From: Colocasia esculenta
Lineage: Eukaryota; Streptophyta; Magnoliopsida; Alismatales; Araceae
Length of the DNA: 64,000 nucleotides
Direction: 5' to 3'
Assembly (NCBI GenBank): GCA_014218235.1
Contig: CM024759.1
Location: 7,332,712 to 7,396,711 of the forward strand
Within the stretch, counting starts at the first letter, position 1. Each line of letters opens with the position of its first letter. The notes beneath the pieces were generated by a model. That model did not search any database. It worked only from the letters and a program-made list of their open reading frames with translations, and was not told where the DNA came from. The translations under genes and the position numbers were made by a program. This document shows, piece after piece, positions 21,151-34,231 of this stretch.

Positions 21151-22540
21151 AAGTTGGCATCATATTAATAGGTTAAGTATTCTGTTCAATTGGAATTTTA
21201 CAGGTTAAATGTAGTTCACACAATTAAGCTCTGTGTGAACATATTAAGTTTACGATTTGTGGTGATTTCTTTCAAAATCTATTGACTTTGGTTGATAAGA
21301 GCAATTTATATAGTTCTCAATGTTCTAATTATTTAGTTCTAATTAGAATGGAAGAAACACCTTCACCTAACCAATCCATTTTCTAATCCATGATTCTACT
21401 TAAATGAGTATCTTTAATTAACTTGGATAATAAACTTAATCAAATAATAATATCATAAAAAATGGAACACATGCAATCTCTTTCTTAGGGTCTCCATAAA
21501 TTAGTAAGAAATCATTTTGATATCATGAGTAATAGGAAATACCAATAGGAATGTGGAAGGAGAGTAATGAACTTACTATTTATTCTGACAATTGGAGAAT
21601 ATCTGGTCGATGGTTTTATCCTTATTCTAAGTTAGTGCCTTTATTTCTAAAAAAACTTACTTTTTATTCTGACAATTGTATAGATGAGTAAGTAGTTAAA
21701 TAACTTACTCTTTATCCCTATTCTAAGTTGGTGTCTTTGATTCTAAATAAACTTATAAGGCAGTAAGTAATGACAGTAGAAGAATTCTGCTTTTCTTCTT
21801 TTATACAACTTTTCTGTTTGACCTATTGTATATATAGTTTGTGGTAATTTGTTCAGAACATCCATAGCTTCTATATATATATAGTTTGTATAGTTTATTT
21901 TACTTTGCTATATTTTGTATAGAACTCCTACACACTTATGGCACCGTCAGGTTATTCATAATAATCTTCATTATTTTTCAGAATATTGTACCTAAATGAT
22001 TTTTTTTTATTAGGATGCACAGATGTTAGTTTAGCTTCTTAAAGTTGTTATGAGCAAGGTAACAGTAGAAGATATCTATTTTATAGACTTTTATGTTTGA
22101 TTTAATTGTTTGAGGCTTGAAAAAAGGGGCAATTAATTGGTTCGGCCGAAATTTCTTAATGACATATGTTTAAAAAAATATATAAGATGTTATGATTTTA
22201 TATAATTCTTCTCATTCTATTTTATAGATTATTTTGTTGATTTGTGTTTTAAAAGTCAAAGAGTTATCCTTCTTGAATCTTGTCTTATGCAGTGTGTAGA
22301 CAAAGATACTTTTGCTAATTCCTACCAATTTGATGTATCCTTGCTTTAAACAAATTTCAAAATTTTCAGAATTATTTGCTTTTTGACTATTCTTTTTTGT
22401 TGTGGTTTAATGATTGATAATCCCTACACGTTTAATATATATATATATTAATGTGCTTATGTTCCTAAAAATATATTTCTATTTTCTCATATTACTGAAT
22501 CTTGGGAAACAAAAGTCTCTGATTGTACTGATTTTTTTAG

Positions 22541-22822
22541 ATGCTGAGAAGCCATTTGTCGCAGCTATTCACGGGATTGTACTTGGTAAAAGTTTAGAAC
22601 TAGCAATGGTTTGTTTTTAAGTGACAATGTCATGATGCAACAGAATATAGATGGTTTGGAAACCCTATGATAGTTAACTATTGAATGCTGCCAAAACTTG
22701 TGCATTCTTGTCAATGCCCAAGTTTATATCCCTAATGATTTTCTTGGGTTACTGGAATTGACTCTTGATATCATTTCTGCTGCTGGAGGTGGTTATTTAC
22801 TAGATACTCTCTCCAATGACAG
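22541..22822 (+). pseudogene. Crotonase-fold gene fragment, arm copy 2 forward
   Basis: Exon 1 (22541-22608, 68 bp) reads EKPFVAAIHGIVLGKSLELAM, the copy closest to the KPxVAAIxG consensus. Exon 2 ends at 22822 before gtaaag with LGLLELTLDIISAAGG. See 9612-9893 for the family argument. Confidence 0.7.
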
Positions 22823-23599
22823 GTAAAGATATAAATTATATGTAAAAGAACATAGAGACCCACGTATACACATCAACTACTCCTCTTTCTATCTCTATAT
22901 ATAGATTGATTTGTTTATGATGAAGATCTTCATTTTTTGGTTTCCTATTTTGCAGCTAGAAGTCAATTCAAGATCCCAAGAAAAAGCCGACTCCCGTCAG
23001 GTCTTGGGTAACTTAGTGCAAAACTATATCTACTTTTAAAATGTGTCATTTTAAAAATCAAAAAATATATTCTAATTTAATTCAAAATTGAAAAGAAAAA
23101 CCGTGCATCACATGGGTAGAAAGTTAGTTTTACAAAAATTGAATGAGAAAACAAGTGTCCATATCAACATACTTAAAAGAAAAACAAATATTGCCTCAAA
23201 ATGGTGGAATAAGATCTACCCATCCTAGTTGATTTAAACGATTAATCAATATAAGAAAGAGCATTGGAAAACAAGAACTGAAGTATTTTTCTTGCTCTTC
23301 GAAGATGACTCCACAAACTTTATATAAAAAATAAAGAGAAATATTACAAACAATAGTCATGTAAAATCAAATAATAAGTTAAATGACACTTTCAATATAT
23401 ACCATGCAGATAGGTTGATTAGCTTCCCTCATATTCCAATAAATTTCTAATTAAATGAAGCAGATCATTATATTTTCATACATTGTAAACATTAACTTTT
23501 CATCTATTTATACGCAATGATTGCACCAACATATATTTAAATAACAACGGATCCATTTTTTAGTTCCATAGAAACCAAGAACATGACACTTTATCAAAT

Positions 23600-24520
23600 A
23601 AACGCTTACAAGATCGATCGGACAACTTGCGATGTAAGCTTCTAATAAAGTCTTCTTTCATTTTCCTACGACCAGATAAAAGAATGATGGTGGAAGTCGA
23701 TGCTCCTGCACATATCATGTATACCTATGAATATCTTTAAAATAAATAATTGTGTCATACATAATTAAAATTTTTATCAAAATATCTTACTTTGTTAACC
23801 AACTTTCTGATAATAATCGATAAAAGCTATCAAATTCATCTTGTCCCCGATAACCTTTAAATGCATTCCACAACCAACTTACAAGCCGTGAAAAATCATC
23901 ATCATTTTCTAAAAGGCCAATAAAAGTTAAAAATAAATAACAAAGTAATAATATTGTGCATATTTTTTCAAGTAAAAATCAGTATCATAATACCATGTAC
24001 ATAAATAATAGCAATTCTTATTTCTTTCATCTCATTCACCAAAAAAATATTGTGTATCTAAAATATTAGTCAATCTTTCTTGACTTAGCTTAAAGACGAG
24101 TTCTACTATTATCCTACAAATAAAAATGAAAAAATGATATTAGATTATAATTATCTCATATTATATAAAACAAATTCAAAATTGTAAAAGAAATACTCAC
24201 CTACATGCAACGCTTTTGAATCTAAAAACCTATTAAATTCGAACAAAACATGTTGCAAAGGTATGTCAATAATGTCGCATGCAACAATCGACGATGCAAC
24301 ACCAAACACATCCGTTACTTGATAAGTATACAAACATTTCATTATCTCAAGCACTTTTAAATCTTAAGCGTGTTTACAAGCAAAAGGAATCGAGCAATTT
24401 AATTTATGTGCCAACATCCATTTCTACTCCACAAAAACATAAGTGTGCTTTATATAACTTCAGACTCAAATCCTCATAAAAGTGATGTTTGAAGACTTGG
24501 AGGGATATGTGATACACACA
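23600..24520 (-). pseudogene. Unidentified gene fragments, arm copy 2 (minus)
   Basis: The same blocks as 10690-11560. The block ending near 24200 before gtgagt has lost several bases compared with copy 1 (ctacatgcaacgc against ctaataacaggcaacgc). The SWLWNAFKG and LLSESW text is readable near 23890-23820. Family not recognised. Confidence 0.48.
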
Positions 24521-24654
24521 TCAATAACATTAGAAAAAAATTGTCAAACATACATACATATATACATATATTAAAAACTAGACATACACACTTCGTCCTT
24601 GAGATAGATGGTGCCCGAAATATGAATGGACTGTTGAGTAAAGAGATTTAGCGG

Positions 24655-25002
24655 ATGACATATGACAGCATACATGCTCCTTCGGAGGCGCAACATGGCC
24701 ATGGCCTACTTCAGAAGAAGATGGTGCATTGTGAAGTTAAACGACAACCAAAACTAGACCAGTCAAGGAAAAGAATAGCTGATATGTGTATATCTGAGAG
24801 TAACATCCATCAAACATGGGTCTGCATTAACCCCCCCCCCCCCCCCCATAGCCAACAGGATGGCAAAAGACCAACGCAAGTGCGCAACCGGCTTCTAGTT
24901 CATATGCAAAACTCAAATGATGCATCTGTAGTTGTTAGAAGTATACACCAGCTGGAACATCCTTCTCCACTCCAAGTATCCAATAGACAGAAGAAGGTGT
25001 AG
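24655..25002 (+). other. Exon-like open stretch of unknown origin, copy 2
   Basis: Open for 115 codons because the C run here is 17 long and keeps frame: SEAQHGHGLLQKKMVHCEVK, then HSQQDGKRPTQVRNRLLVHM and LEHPSPLQVSNRQKKV. Copy 1 is frameshifted at the same run. It may be a captured exon; no family recognised. Confidence 0.35.
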
Positions 25003-25227
25003 ACACGCCATTTCGACAACATATCGAGTAGAATTCGTGTTATACTGCGATACTTCAAAGTGACTCTCTTCAATTAACCTCTTTAGTGACTTTGCTAATT
25101 TTTGCAATTTTCTAAGATTTTAGGAATTTTTCTAAGGGTTCTAAATGGGTCTGTTGAGTTTAAGTGATTCGAGTCTGACACAATAGACGCCTTTTAGGAG
25201 GTTTGATCCGCGACGGGAGAACCGACG

Positions 25228-25705
25228 CGTATCACACTTCCTTTTTTGGCGCTTACCCTGCTTAGAATCGTGTTCTATCAAGCCACCGCGATTAAGAGTT
25301 TCCATTTTCGAATTATAGCAAATTCTAAAATTATTTTTAGAAAGATTTTGTTACTAATTAGAACCACGTCCATATGGTTCGACGCGTTTCTGACCTTCCC
25401 TTATATGAAGATTGATTTCCATTAGAGAATGATTCTGTTCAAATACGCGGCGGTTTATGCCGACACGATTCAATATTTCCATTTATTGATATTTGGAAAG
25501 AATCGATTCAAATACGCGGCAATTTATGCCACGACCTCGCCGCGACGCTGCCGCCTCGCCCCCACCCCCATGTGGAGTCACTCTCGCTCTCTCTCGCCCT
25601 CGCCCTTGCCCGGCCCTCGACAGGACGCTGCTTTTCCTGCCGCCGGCCTGCGTGCTTGACGCCGCCCAACTTTACCCCGCTATAAGAGGCACCATGTCGT
25701 TTTGA
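25228..25705. other. Central spacer of inverted arms, copy 2
   Basis: Unrelated to the copy 1 spacer. It contains a direct repeat of ttcaaatacgcggc...tttatgcc at about 25437 and 25503 and a GC-rich pyrimidine stretch (25540-25640). Open frames here are short and unrecognised. Confidence 0.6.
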
Positions 25706-25989
25706 TAGATGTTGCTCTCAGATATACACATATCAACTATACTTTTTCTTGACTAGTCTAGTTTTGGTTGTCGTTTAACTCCACAATGCACCATCTTCTT
25801 CTGAAGTAGGTCATGGCCATATTGCTTCTCCGCAGGAGCATGTATGCTGTCACATGTCATCCGCTAAATCTCCTTACTCGACAGTCCATCCATACTTCGG
25901 GCACCATCTATCTCAAGGACGAAGTGTGTATGTCTAGTTTTTAATGTATGTATGTATATATGTATGTTTGACAATTTTCTTTCTAATGT

Positions 25990-27290
25990 TATTGATTTGT
26001 GTATCAGATATCCCTCCAAGTCTTCAAACATCACTTTTATGAGGATTTGGATCTGAAGTTATATAAAGCGTTTATATTTTTGTGGAGTAGAAATGGATGT
26101 TGACGCATATAAATTAAATTGATTTATTTATTTTCCTTGTAAACAAGCTCAAGATTTAAAAGTGTCTGAGATAATGAAATGTTTGTACACTTATCAAGTA
26201 ACGAATGTGTTTAGTTGTGCATTATCGATTGTTGCATGCGACACTATGGGCATACCTTTGCAACATGTTTTGTCCGGATTTAATAGGTATTTAGATTCAA
26301 GAACGTTGCATGTTATTAGGTGAGTATTTCTTTTACAATTTTGAATTTATTTTATATAATATGATATAATTATAATCTAATATCTTTGTTTCATTTTTTT
26401 TGCAGAATAATAGTAGATCTCATCTTTAAGCTAAGTTAAGAGGAATTGACTAATATTTTGGATACACACAATATGTTTTTTTTGAATAAGATGAAAGAAA
26501 TAAGAATTGCTATTATTTCTGTACATGGTATTATGATACTAATTTTTACTTGAAAAAATATGCACAACATTATTATTTTGTTATTTATTTTTAACTTTCA
26601 TTGTCATTTCAGAAAATGATGATGATTTTTCACGGCTTACAAGTTGGTTGTGGAATGCATTTAAAGGTTATCGGAGACAAGATGAATTTCATAGCTTTTA
26701 TCGATTATTATCAGAAAGTTGGTTAACAAAGTAAAATATTTTGATAAAATTTTTAGTTATGCATGACACAATTATTTATTTTAAAGATATTCATAGATAT
26801 GCATGATATGTGCAGGAGCATCGACTTCCACCATCATTCTTTTCTCTGTTCTTTGGAAATGAAAGAGAAATTTATTAGAAACCTACATCGCAAGTTGTCC
26901 GACCGATCTTGTAGGCCTTTATTTAATAATGTGTCATGTTCTTGGTTTCCATGGAACCAAAAAATGGATCTGTTGTTATTTAAATATGTGTTGGTGCAAC
27001 CATTGTGTATAAATAGATCAAAAACTAATGTTTACAATGTATGGAAATGTAATGATATGCTTCATTTAATTAGAAATCTATTAGAACATGGGGGAGGCTA
27101 TCTACCTATCTGCATGGTATATGTTGAAAATGTCATTTAACTAATTATTTGATTTTACATGACTATTTTTTGTAATATTTCTCTTTATTTTTTATAGAAA
27201 GCTTGTGGAGTCACCTTCGAAGAGCAAGAAAAATACTTCAGATCTTGTTTTCAATGCTCTTTCTTCTATTGATTAATCGTGTAAATCAAC
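25990..27290 (+). pseudogene. Unidentified gene fragments, arm copy 2 inverted (plus)
   Basis: Here the fragments lie on the plus strand. They are VFKHHFYEDLDLKLYKAF near 26020; the block ending at about 26321 before gtgagt with KVSEIMKCLYTYQVTNVFSC; one after tttttgcag near 26405; and one after tttcag near 26613 with WLWNAFKGYRRQDEFHSFYR. A last block after gtgcag is at 26816. Splice-like borders suggest a copied genomic gene and not an mRNA. Product unknown. Confidence 0.5.
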
Positions 27291-27698
27291 TAAGATGGAT
27301 GGATCTTATTCCACCATTTTGAGGCAGTATCTGTTTTTTTTTAAGTGCGTTGATATTGACACTTGTTTTCTCATTCAATTTTTGTAAAACTAACTTTCTA
27401 CCTATGTGATGCACGGTTTTTCTTTTCAATTTTGAATTAAATTAGAATATATTTTTTGGTACTTAAAATGACACAGTTTAAACATAAATATAATTTTGCA
27501 CTATGTTACCAAGAACCAGATAGGAGTCAACTTCTTCTTAGGATCTTGGATTGACTACTGGCTGCAAAATAGGAAACAAAAAAATGAAGATTTTCATCAT
27601 AAACAAATCAATTTATATATAGAGATAGAGAGAGGAGTAGTTGATGTGTATACGTCGGTCTCTATGTTCTTTGACATATAATTTATATTTTTATCTGT

Positions 27699-27975
27699 CA
27701 CTGGAGGAAGTATCTACTAAATACCCACCTCAAGCAGTAGAAATGATATCAAGAGTCAATTCCAGTAACCCAAGAAAACCATTAGGAGTACAAACTTGGG
27801 CATTGACAAGAATTCACAAGTTTTGACAGTATTCAATAGTTAAATATTATTGGGTATCCAAACAATTTATATTCTGTTACATCATGACATTGTCATTTAA
27901 AAAAAAACAATTGCTAGTTCTAAACTTTCACCAAGTACAAGCCCCTGAATAGCTACGACAAATGGCTTCTTAGCA
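27699..27975 (-). pseudogene. Crotonase-fold gene fragment, arm copy 2 inverted
   Basis: Exon 1 is 27908-27975 and reads KKPFVVAIQGLVLGESLELAI. The exon 2 equivalent lies at about 27699-27810, with substitutions in the AAGGG stretch. Confidence 0.65.
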
Positions 27976-30076
27976 TTAGAAAGATTCAATACATTCAGAG
28001 ACTTTTGTTTCCCAAGATTCAATAATATGAGAAAATGGAAATATATTTTTAAGAACATAAACACATTAAAACATATACATATTAAACTGGTAGGGATTAT
28101 CAATCATTAAAACACAACCAACAAAAATAGTTAAAAAGCAAATAATTCTTAAAAGTTTGAAATTTGCTTAAAGAAAAAGAAAATGATATTGTTAAAGCAA
28201 GGATACATCAAATTGGTAGGAATTAGCAAAAATACATTTGTCGACACACTGTCCAAGGCAAGATCCAAGAAGGATAACTCTTTGACTTTTAAAGCACAAA
28301 TCAACAAAACAGTTTATAAAATAGAATGAGAAAAATTATATAAAATCATAACATCTCATATTTTAAAAAAAAATGTCATTAACAAAGTTCGGTCGAACCA
28401 ATTAATTGCCCCTTTTTCAAGCCTAAAACAATTAAATAAAACATAAAAGTCTATAAAATAGATATCTTCTACTATTACCATGCGCATAACAACTTTAAGA
28501 AGCTAAACTAACATATGTGCATCCTAATACAAAAAAAAAATATTTAGGTACAATATTCAGAAAAATAATGAATATTGTTATGAATAACCTGACGGTGCCA
28601 TGAATGTGTAGGAGTTCTATACAAAATATAGCAGAGCAAAACAAACTATACGAACTATATATATATAGAAACTATGGATGTTCTGAACAAATTACCACAA
28701 ACTATATATACAATAGGTCAAACAGAAAAGTTGTATAAGAGAAGAAAATCAGAGTTCTTCTATTATCATTACTTATTGCCTTATAAGTTTATTTAGAATC
28801 AAAGGCACCAACTTAGAATAAGGATAAAGAATAAGTTATTTAACTACTTATTCATCTATACAATTGTCAGAATAAAGAGTAAGTTTTTTCAGAAACAAAG
28901 GCACCAACTTAGAATAGGGATAAAGCCATCGACTAGATATTCTCCAATTGTCAGAATAAATAGTAAGTTCATTACTCTCATTCCACAGTCCTATTGATAT
29001 TTCCTATTACTCATGATATCAAAATGATTTCTTGCTAACTTATGAAGACCCTAAGAAAGAGATTGCATGTGTTCCATTTTTTATGATATCATTATTTGAT
29101 TAAGTTCATTATCCAAGTTAAAAAAGATACTCATTTAAGTAAAATCATGGATTAGAAAATAGATTAGTAAGGTGAAAGTGTTTCTTCCCTTCTAATTAGA
29201 ACTAAATAATTAGAACATTGAGAACTATATAAATAGCTCTTATCAACCAAAGTCAATGGATTTTGAAAGAAATCACCACAAACCGTAAACTTAATATGGT
29301 CACACAGAGCTTAACCTCTAAAATTCCAATTGAACAGAATACTTAGCCTATTAATATGATGCTAACCTTGGAAATCTATATAGTTTTTCCATTCTATAAG
29401 TTGTAATATGGTTAAGAACAGCAGACACCTTCAAATGGTTAACAACACATCTCATATGCAGAAAAATCTAATGACAATCATAAGGCAAAGGAATATCTAA
29501 AAAATTATATAGGTGCATAGGATTTCAGAAACACTTAAGCACAACATTTCAGAAACATAAGCATAAATGAAATTAACATGCACATTAAAACACATGGATG
29601 TGTATGGGTTCTATACAAATCTTATATATATATAGCTCTTAACAACCAAAGTAAGTGAACAAATCAACACAAACCATAATCTTAAAAATCATAACATAAA
29701 AATAAAATATATACATCACTGATGTAATTCCAATTGAATTAAAACCTATTAAAAGAAATCACTGATGGAATAAAAAAATATTTGTGGTTAATTTTCTTAG
29801 AACGCTATCCAATTTCCAAACATTACCTTGAGCAGCAGTACATATAACTGGGAATGAGAGTTAAGAGCAAAACTGACATTAATAGAATCCATTTCTAAAT
29901 ATGTATGTCCCCCAACTACATTACATGTAATTGGAAATGAGAGTTAAGAAAGAGTGGCATCAATTATTGAGGCCTGTGGACTGTGGCGCAGTGACAGGAC
30001 TCTAGGATTATTGAGGTCTTTTTATAGTATTTTTCCATTTGTGTTGAGGATGCTTAATTGTTGACATAGTAGGGAA

Positions 30077-30216
30077 CAAGGTTCAACGCATCGGGGAATC
30101 GAGGCGAATCGGGTTTTTCTTGATCCGCTACGATTCGCCAAAATCAGACCGATTCGCATGGGAATCGGTCCGATTCGGCCGAATCGGACCGATTCGATCC
30201 GATCCGGCAAACCAGG
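30077..30216. mobile_element. Short hAT-like MITE, 140 bp (second copy)
   Basis: Duplicate of 14963-15102 in the same arm position, with the same 8-bp flanks gtagggaa at 30069-30076 and 30217-30224. It predates the duplication of the composite unit. Confidence 0.75.
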
Positions 30217-31174
30217 GTAGGGAATATGTGTTCTTTTTGTATTGGTGGGGGCTGTTCTTTTTTTTTTTAGAAGAGGAAATCTCTTTTATCCCTCTTGATT
30301 GTTCCGTCTCTATTTATTTTGAAGTAGAACTTGTTTCTTGTGATGCAACTCTAAATAATAATTTAACAACGGTATGTATATAGGCAATTTGAAATATTTA
30401 AAAAAAGAATTTAAATAACCAATTAAACAACAATTATATAATAGAGATTTCTAAAAATTCAGAAATAGTTAAAACATATAAATTCCATAAATATCAAACC
30501 CAAAAAAATTCTAATTTCACTAAAAATGTCTCCGCACATTAAAATTTTGATTTAGTAGCTTAAATTCAATTTTTTGTACACTAGAAGAGAACATCTGAAC
30601 AAAATGATATTAAAATTGAAATATATGTACATAACACCTTAAACTTATTTCCAAATCTATACTATATATTAGAAGTGACACTTTGAACTTTCGTCCGGTT
30701 CATCCTACTCCGGTTTACAGTATTTCTTCCGGTCCTCTTAAGTTCATTCTACTCCGGTTTACACTATTTCTTCCGGTCCTCTTAGACCCTCTATTAGACT
30801 TATTCCTGTATGCATTAAAGTGGACATTTCCGATTTACACTATACCCCGGTTCATGTTAAACCTCCTCTTCTACAGAGATTTCGTCCGGTTCATCTTAAA
30901 TGCACAACTTAACGTCAGAATTAATTATTCCAATTTCAAACGACGGAAGAAGAGGCACATAATTTGAAACGGTAGACAATATAAATACATGCAATTCCAT
31001 CGGGCAGAACACAGGAAACGGCAGAACACAGGAAATGTACATTTTGAATTGTGAAAATAAACGAAGGAAAGTTAATATAATGTTAAATAACGTCAATTAA
31101 AACTTAATCGTCTGCAATCTCTGTTGTTTCCCCAATCCGTCTGCTATACTACAAAATGGCATAACACAAAAGAA

Positions 31175-31495
31175 AGAACGCCGAGGATATTGCAGAGAAC
31201 GAGCAATTCGTAGAGTTGAGAATACCAAAATTCAAAACGCCAGAAGAACATAGGAAGACAGACAGCACGGGATCGGGATCTCACTTCACCTAAGGTAATG
31301 TATGGTAAACTATTCGCTTTATATATTATTTTCTTATTATTTTAAGACAGATGTTAAACATATTTAATTAAATTTTATATATTTACCAAATTTGCAGAAC
31401 ACAGGAATCGGAAGAAAAGTTGCACAGAAGAGCATAAGAATAGTTGCTAAGGAACAGTAGGAGGAGTTGCTGAGGAAAAATTACCAATCACAGGT
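31175..31495 (+). other. Two exon-like blocks inside the Helitron
   Basis: A block ending at about 31292 is followed by gtaatg. A second block lies between tttgcag and caggtaattc (about 31398-31491). The borders look like splice sites, but coding text is short and interrupted and I do not recognise it. It could be captured host sequence, which Helitrons often carry. Confidence 0.3.
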
Positions 31496-31569
31496 AATTC
31501 GTTGGACGACGCATTATATTATTTTTTGTTTATTTTATCATAACTGTGAAAAAAAAAATGTGGGGATCA

Positions 31570-33010
31570 ACATTTAATTTTCGGTAGCGTGGGCTACCTA
31601 GAAATATATCATGTTCACAGGGTTGCAGCTGCCGGTGGCCGATGTTACATAGGATTGGGGAACAGAGGGATGGGTAGAGAGAAGGGGTTGGAGAAAGAAA
31701 CCTGTTTGCCAACTCCTGTGTTGCGCCCATCGCCAACTCCTGTGCTGCTCGCAGGCACCCATGCCTGCGGCAACTGTGCACATGTCCAACTTGCTAAGCC
31801 GCCAAAGTTAGCTTCAAGCCCCATGCACGCGCGGACGCATGGCTTGGTGCCGACAGGGGCGTGCTCGGCTGGGCATGTTTGCGGCGATCGGCGATTCCGC
31901 ATGGCCTCCTCGCCCCTCTACGCACAGATTCCTGTTGAACTCCACCTCTCCGGCGTCGCCTTCCAGTCCCCAGGGAGGGGATTAGACCGGAGTGGTACTT
32001 CTACTAGCCTGCAGCCTGAGACGTCACCGTCGAGGTCAACGAAACGCCGAGGTGATCTGCATGACTTTTCTCTTCCGGTGGGGTGGCCGTCGCAGGGGTT
32101 TCGTGGGGCTGCGGATGTCGCTGGCGCGAAGTTGGGGGGGACCCCGGAGTAGAGAGAGAGAGAGATAGAGGCTGGGGGCGGTGGACTGGGAGAGATGTGG
32201 GGACACGCGGGGTGTGGGGCGCGTTCGGTGCGTGGCGAGGGAGCAGGGGGCCGCGGGCGGCCGCGCTGGGCGAAGGGGGGTGTGTGGAGGCGGACGCTGC
32301 AGGGGGGGCCGCGTGGGGCCGCGTGGCGCCGCGGAAGAGAGGGAAGGGGCCGGCGTGTGTGGGAAGGGAGGCAGGTGGCGTGGGGCTGACGCAGGGGGGG
32401 TTTTTGGCGTGGGAAGGGAGAGGGGGCAGGGCGGCGCATGCAGAGAGGGGGGCGACGCGTGGGGGGGAAGAGAGGGAGGCGGGGCGGCGCGCCTGGGAGG
32501 AGAGAGGGAGACAGGGGGCCGCGCTGGCGCCTGCGTAGGCGGGCGCGGGAAAGCCGGGCGGCCACGGGCGGCCGGCCTGGGTAGTTCGCAGGTTGCAGGG
32601 GGTGCACTCGGGCTGCACGGCGGTGCAGAAGAAGCAAGGGGGGCTTCGCGGCAGGCCTTCCAACATGGCCCCCAGATCAGCAATGTGTACGAGATGGACG
32701 TCGTCACAGGGCAGCGCCGGGTGTGCGCAGGGTGGCTGGTGCAGGCGCGCTTCGTGCCGCTGCTGTTGCTTCGTTCGGGCAGAGAACAGAGAAATGGTGG
32801 ATGGGTAGAAGACATGGTTTCTTCTGCTCGCATCACATGGGAGAGTATAGATACAGAAGGTTGGAGAAGTGAGGGCTGCCAGAGAGATTGTTTTCGACTT
32901 GACAATTCGAGGGCGATGACAAAAGATAGTGGGGGTAGTACCGTCGACAGCGTAATCATCATGATGAACATTGGGTTTGCAGGAGGTTTATGTTTTTTCC
33001 ACAACCAACA
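31570..33010. other. GC-rich cargo segment of the Helitron
   Basis: This stretch is strikingly GC-rich and purine/pyrimidine-skewed (long g/c runs near 32140-32560) within an AT-rich Helitron. Open frames of 150-320 codons exist on both strands, but their Pro/Ala/Ser or Gly/Arg composition is what GC-rich low-complexity DNA gives. I recognise no domain. It resembles a captured GC-rich first exon or promoter region of a host gene. Confidence 0.45.
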
Positions 33011-33981
33011 GTGATATTTATAAATTTACAAACGAGAATTCTTATTTTAGAGTAGTATTTCATTTCGTGTGATCTTATTTTAAAATTTATTTTATTATTT
33101 TTGTTTTAAATTTATTATTCATTTAAAAAATTTACAATTCTAATTTATTATTTTTATATTTTTTTCGTAGTGATGGATATACACAGTTAGTCTGTCTACA
33201 CTAAAGACAAAAAATCTCATATATATCAATTTAAATGTATTTTGTTTGAATTGATTATTAAAATAATAGTTTTTTTATTTTACATAATTTCTTACAAAGT
33301 ATATTTTATGTTGAAAGAAAAGGTCTTTTAAATATTTATAATATTATTAATAATCATTTTAGTTAGATCTTTATTTGTAGTATGTAAAGTTCAAAAGTCA
33401 AAAACATATGATTCAAATTGGTCCCACACCATCCTCTCTCCTATATATTTTCAAGTCAAACGGCATGTCAAGTTTGGTCAACTCTTTCTTTTTAGATCAA
33501 AAAATTCTCTTAGGCAATTATAATATTATTAATATTCATTTCACTTCGATCTTTATTTTCAAAATATGAAGATCAATAGTTAAATAATATAATAATTATA
33601 ATTTAAAATAAATTATGTAATATGTTTTGTTCTAATTTCATAATTCTTAACAATGTAATTATATATTTTAATATATTATTTTTTAATACCACAATCATAT
33701 AAATATGGCCTTACATAATAAAATTGTCACAATATTTAATAAATTCACATATCAATATAAATTTTCCAAAAAATATATTATACTATATCCTCAATTATAC
33801 TACACGTGCGTAGCACGTTTATTTGACTAGTTGTTTTTTATATGCATATAACACCTTTTGAACACACCACTATATAATCTAAAATCACGTTCTGGAAAAA
33901 GAACCATGACTGAGCACTCCTCTTCTGGTCTCTGGGTAATATCAGCATATATAAAAACGTTGTTGAAAGTTGGATGGATAA

Positions 33982-34231
33982 TGATACAGGTCGTCACACA
34001 CCGATCTACTGATAAACGCGTAACGTTCGAGGAACGTCAACGAGTCTCTAACCACGGCTTAGTTTGACATTCATCCGACCAACCGATGTGCGGATTCACA
34101 GGAAATGAATGCCGACGACTTACGTCATGAGATTGTCCTCGGCTAATCGATCTCACGCTCTCCGAGCCGAGTCTCAACCCATTCTCCTCGAAAAAGACTC
34201 ACGTAGCCAAATATGCGATCAAGACAAATCC
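33982..34231 (+). mobile_element. Tat 5' LTR, first 250 bases (copy 3)
   Basis: TGATACAGG start, matching 15532-15780, with the same arm sequence to its left and the same internal junction to its right. Confidence 0.82.

Larger units (their letters stand above)
21151..25227 (+). repeat. AT-rich arm repeat, forward copy 2
   Basis: Matches 8601-12297 and retains the segment near 21650-22030 that copy 1 lost. It holds the crotonase fragment, the unidentified gene fragments (minus) and, before its right edge, the SEAQHGHG exon-like stretch. A C run at 24831-24847 is longer than in copy 1. It diverges from copy 1 at gagaaccgac (25227). Confidence 0.85.
30656..33830 (+). mobile_element. Non-autonomous Helitron, 3,175 bp
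   Basis: Begins TCTATACTATATATTAG after an A. It ends with the hairpin ACGTGC-GTA-GCACGT (33804-33818), an 8-nt gap and CTAG (33827-33830), followed by T. These are the canonical TC...CTRR ends inserted between A and T without target duplication. The identical uninterrupted site, ttatttccaaa/ttgttttttat, is kept at 15380/15381 in arm copy 1. No Rep/helicase text is visible, so it would depend on an autonomous relative. A 44-bp unit is repeated in tandem at 30699-30786 near the 5' end. Confidence 0.92.
25706..33981 (-). repeat. AT-rich arm repeat, inverted copy 2 (split by a Helitron)
   Basis: The fullest inverted arm. It runs from the reverse of the SEAQHGHG stretch at about 25706 to the outer edge gttggatggataa at 33981. 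The Helitron at 30656-33830 interrupts it. Inverse pairing with 21151-24800 makes a palindrome around the 25228-25705 spacer. Besides gene fragments it contains only AT-rich sequence (28100-30655). Confidence 0.84.

Noticed and set aside
32004..33014. Long overlapping open frames (up to 322 codons) on both strands
   Set aside because: Composition is low-complexity Pro/Ala/Ser/Gly/Arg, frames overlap on opposite strands, and no domain is visible. GC-rich DNA simply has few stops.
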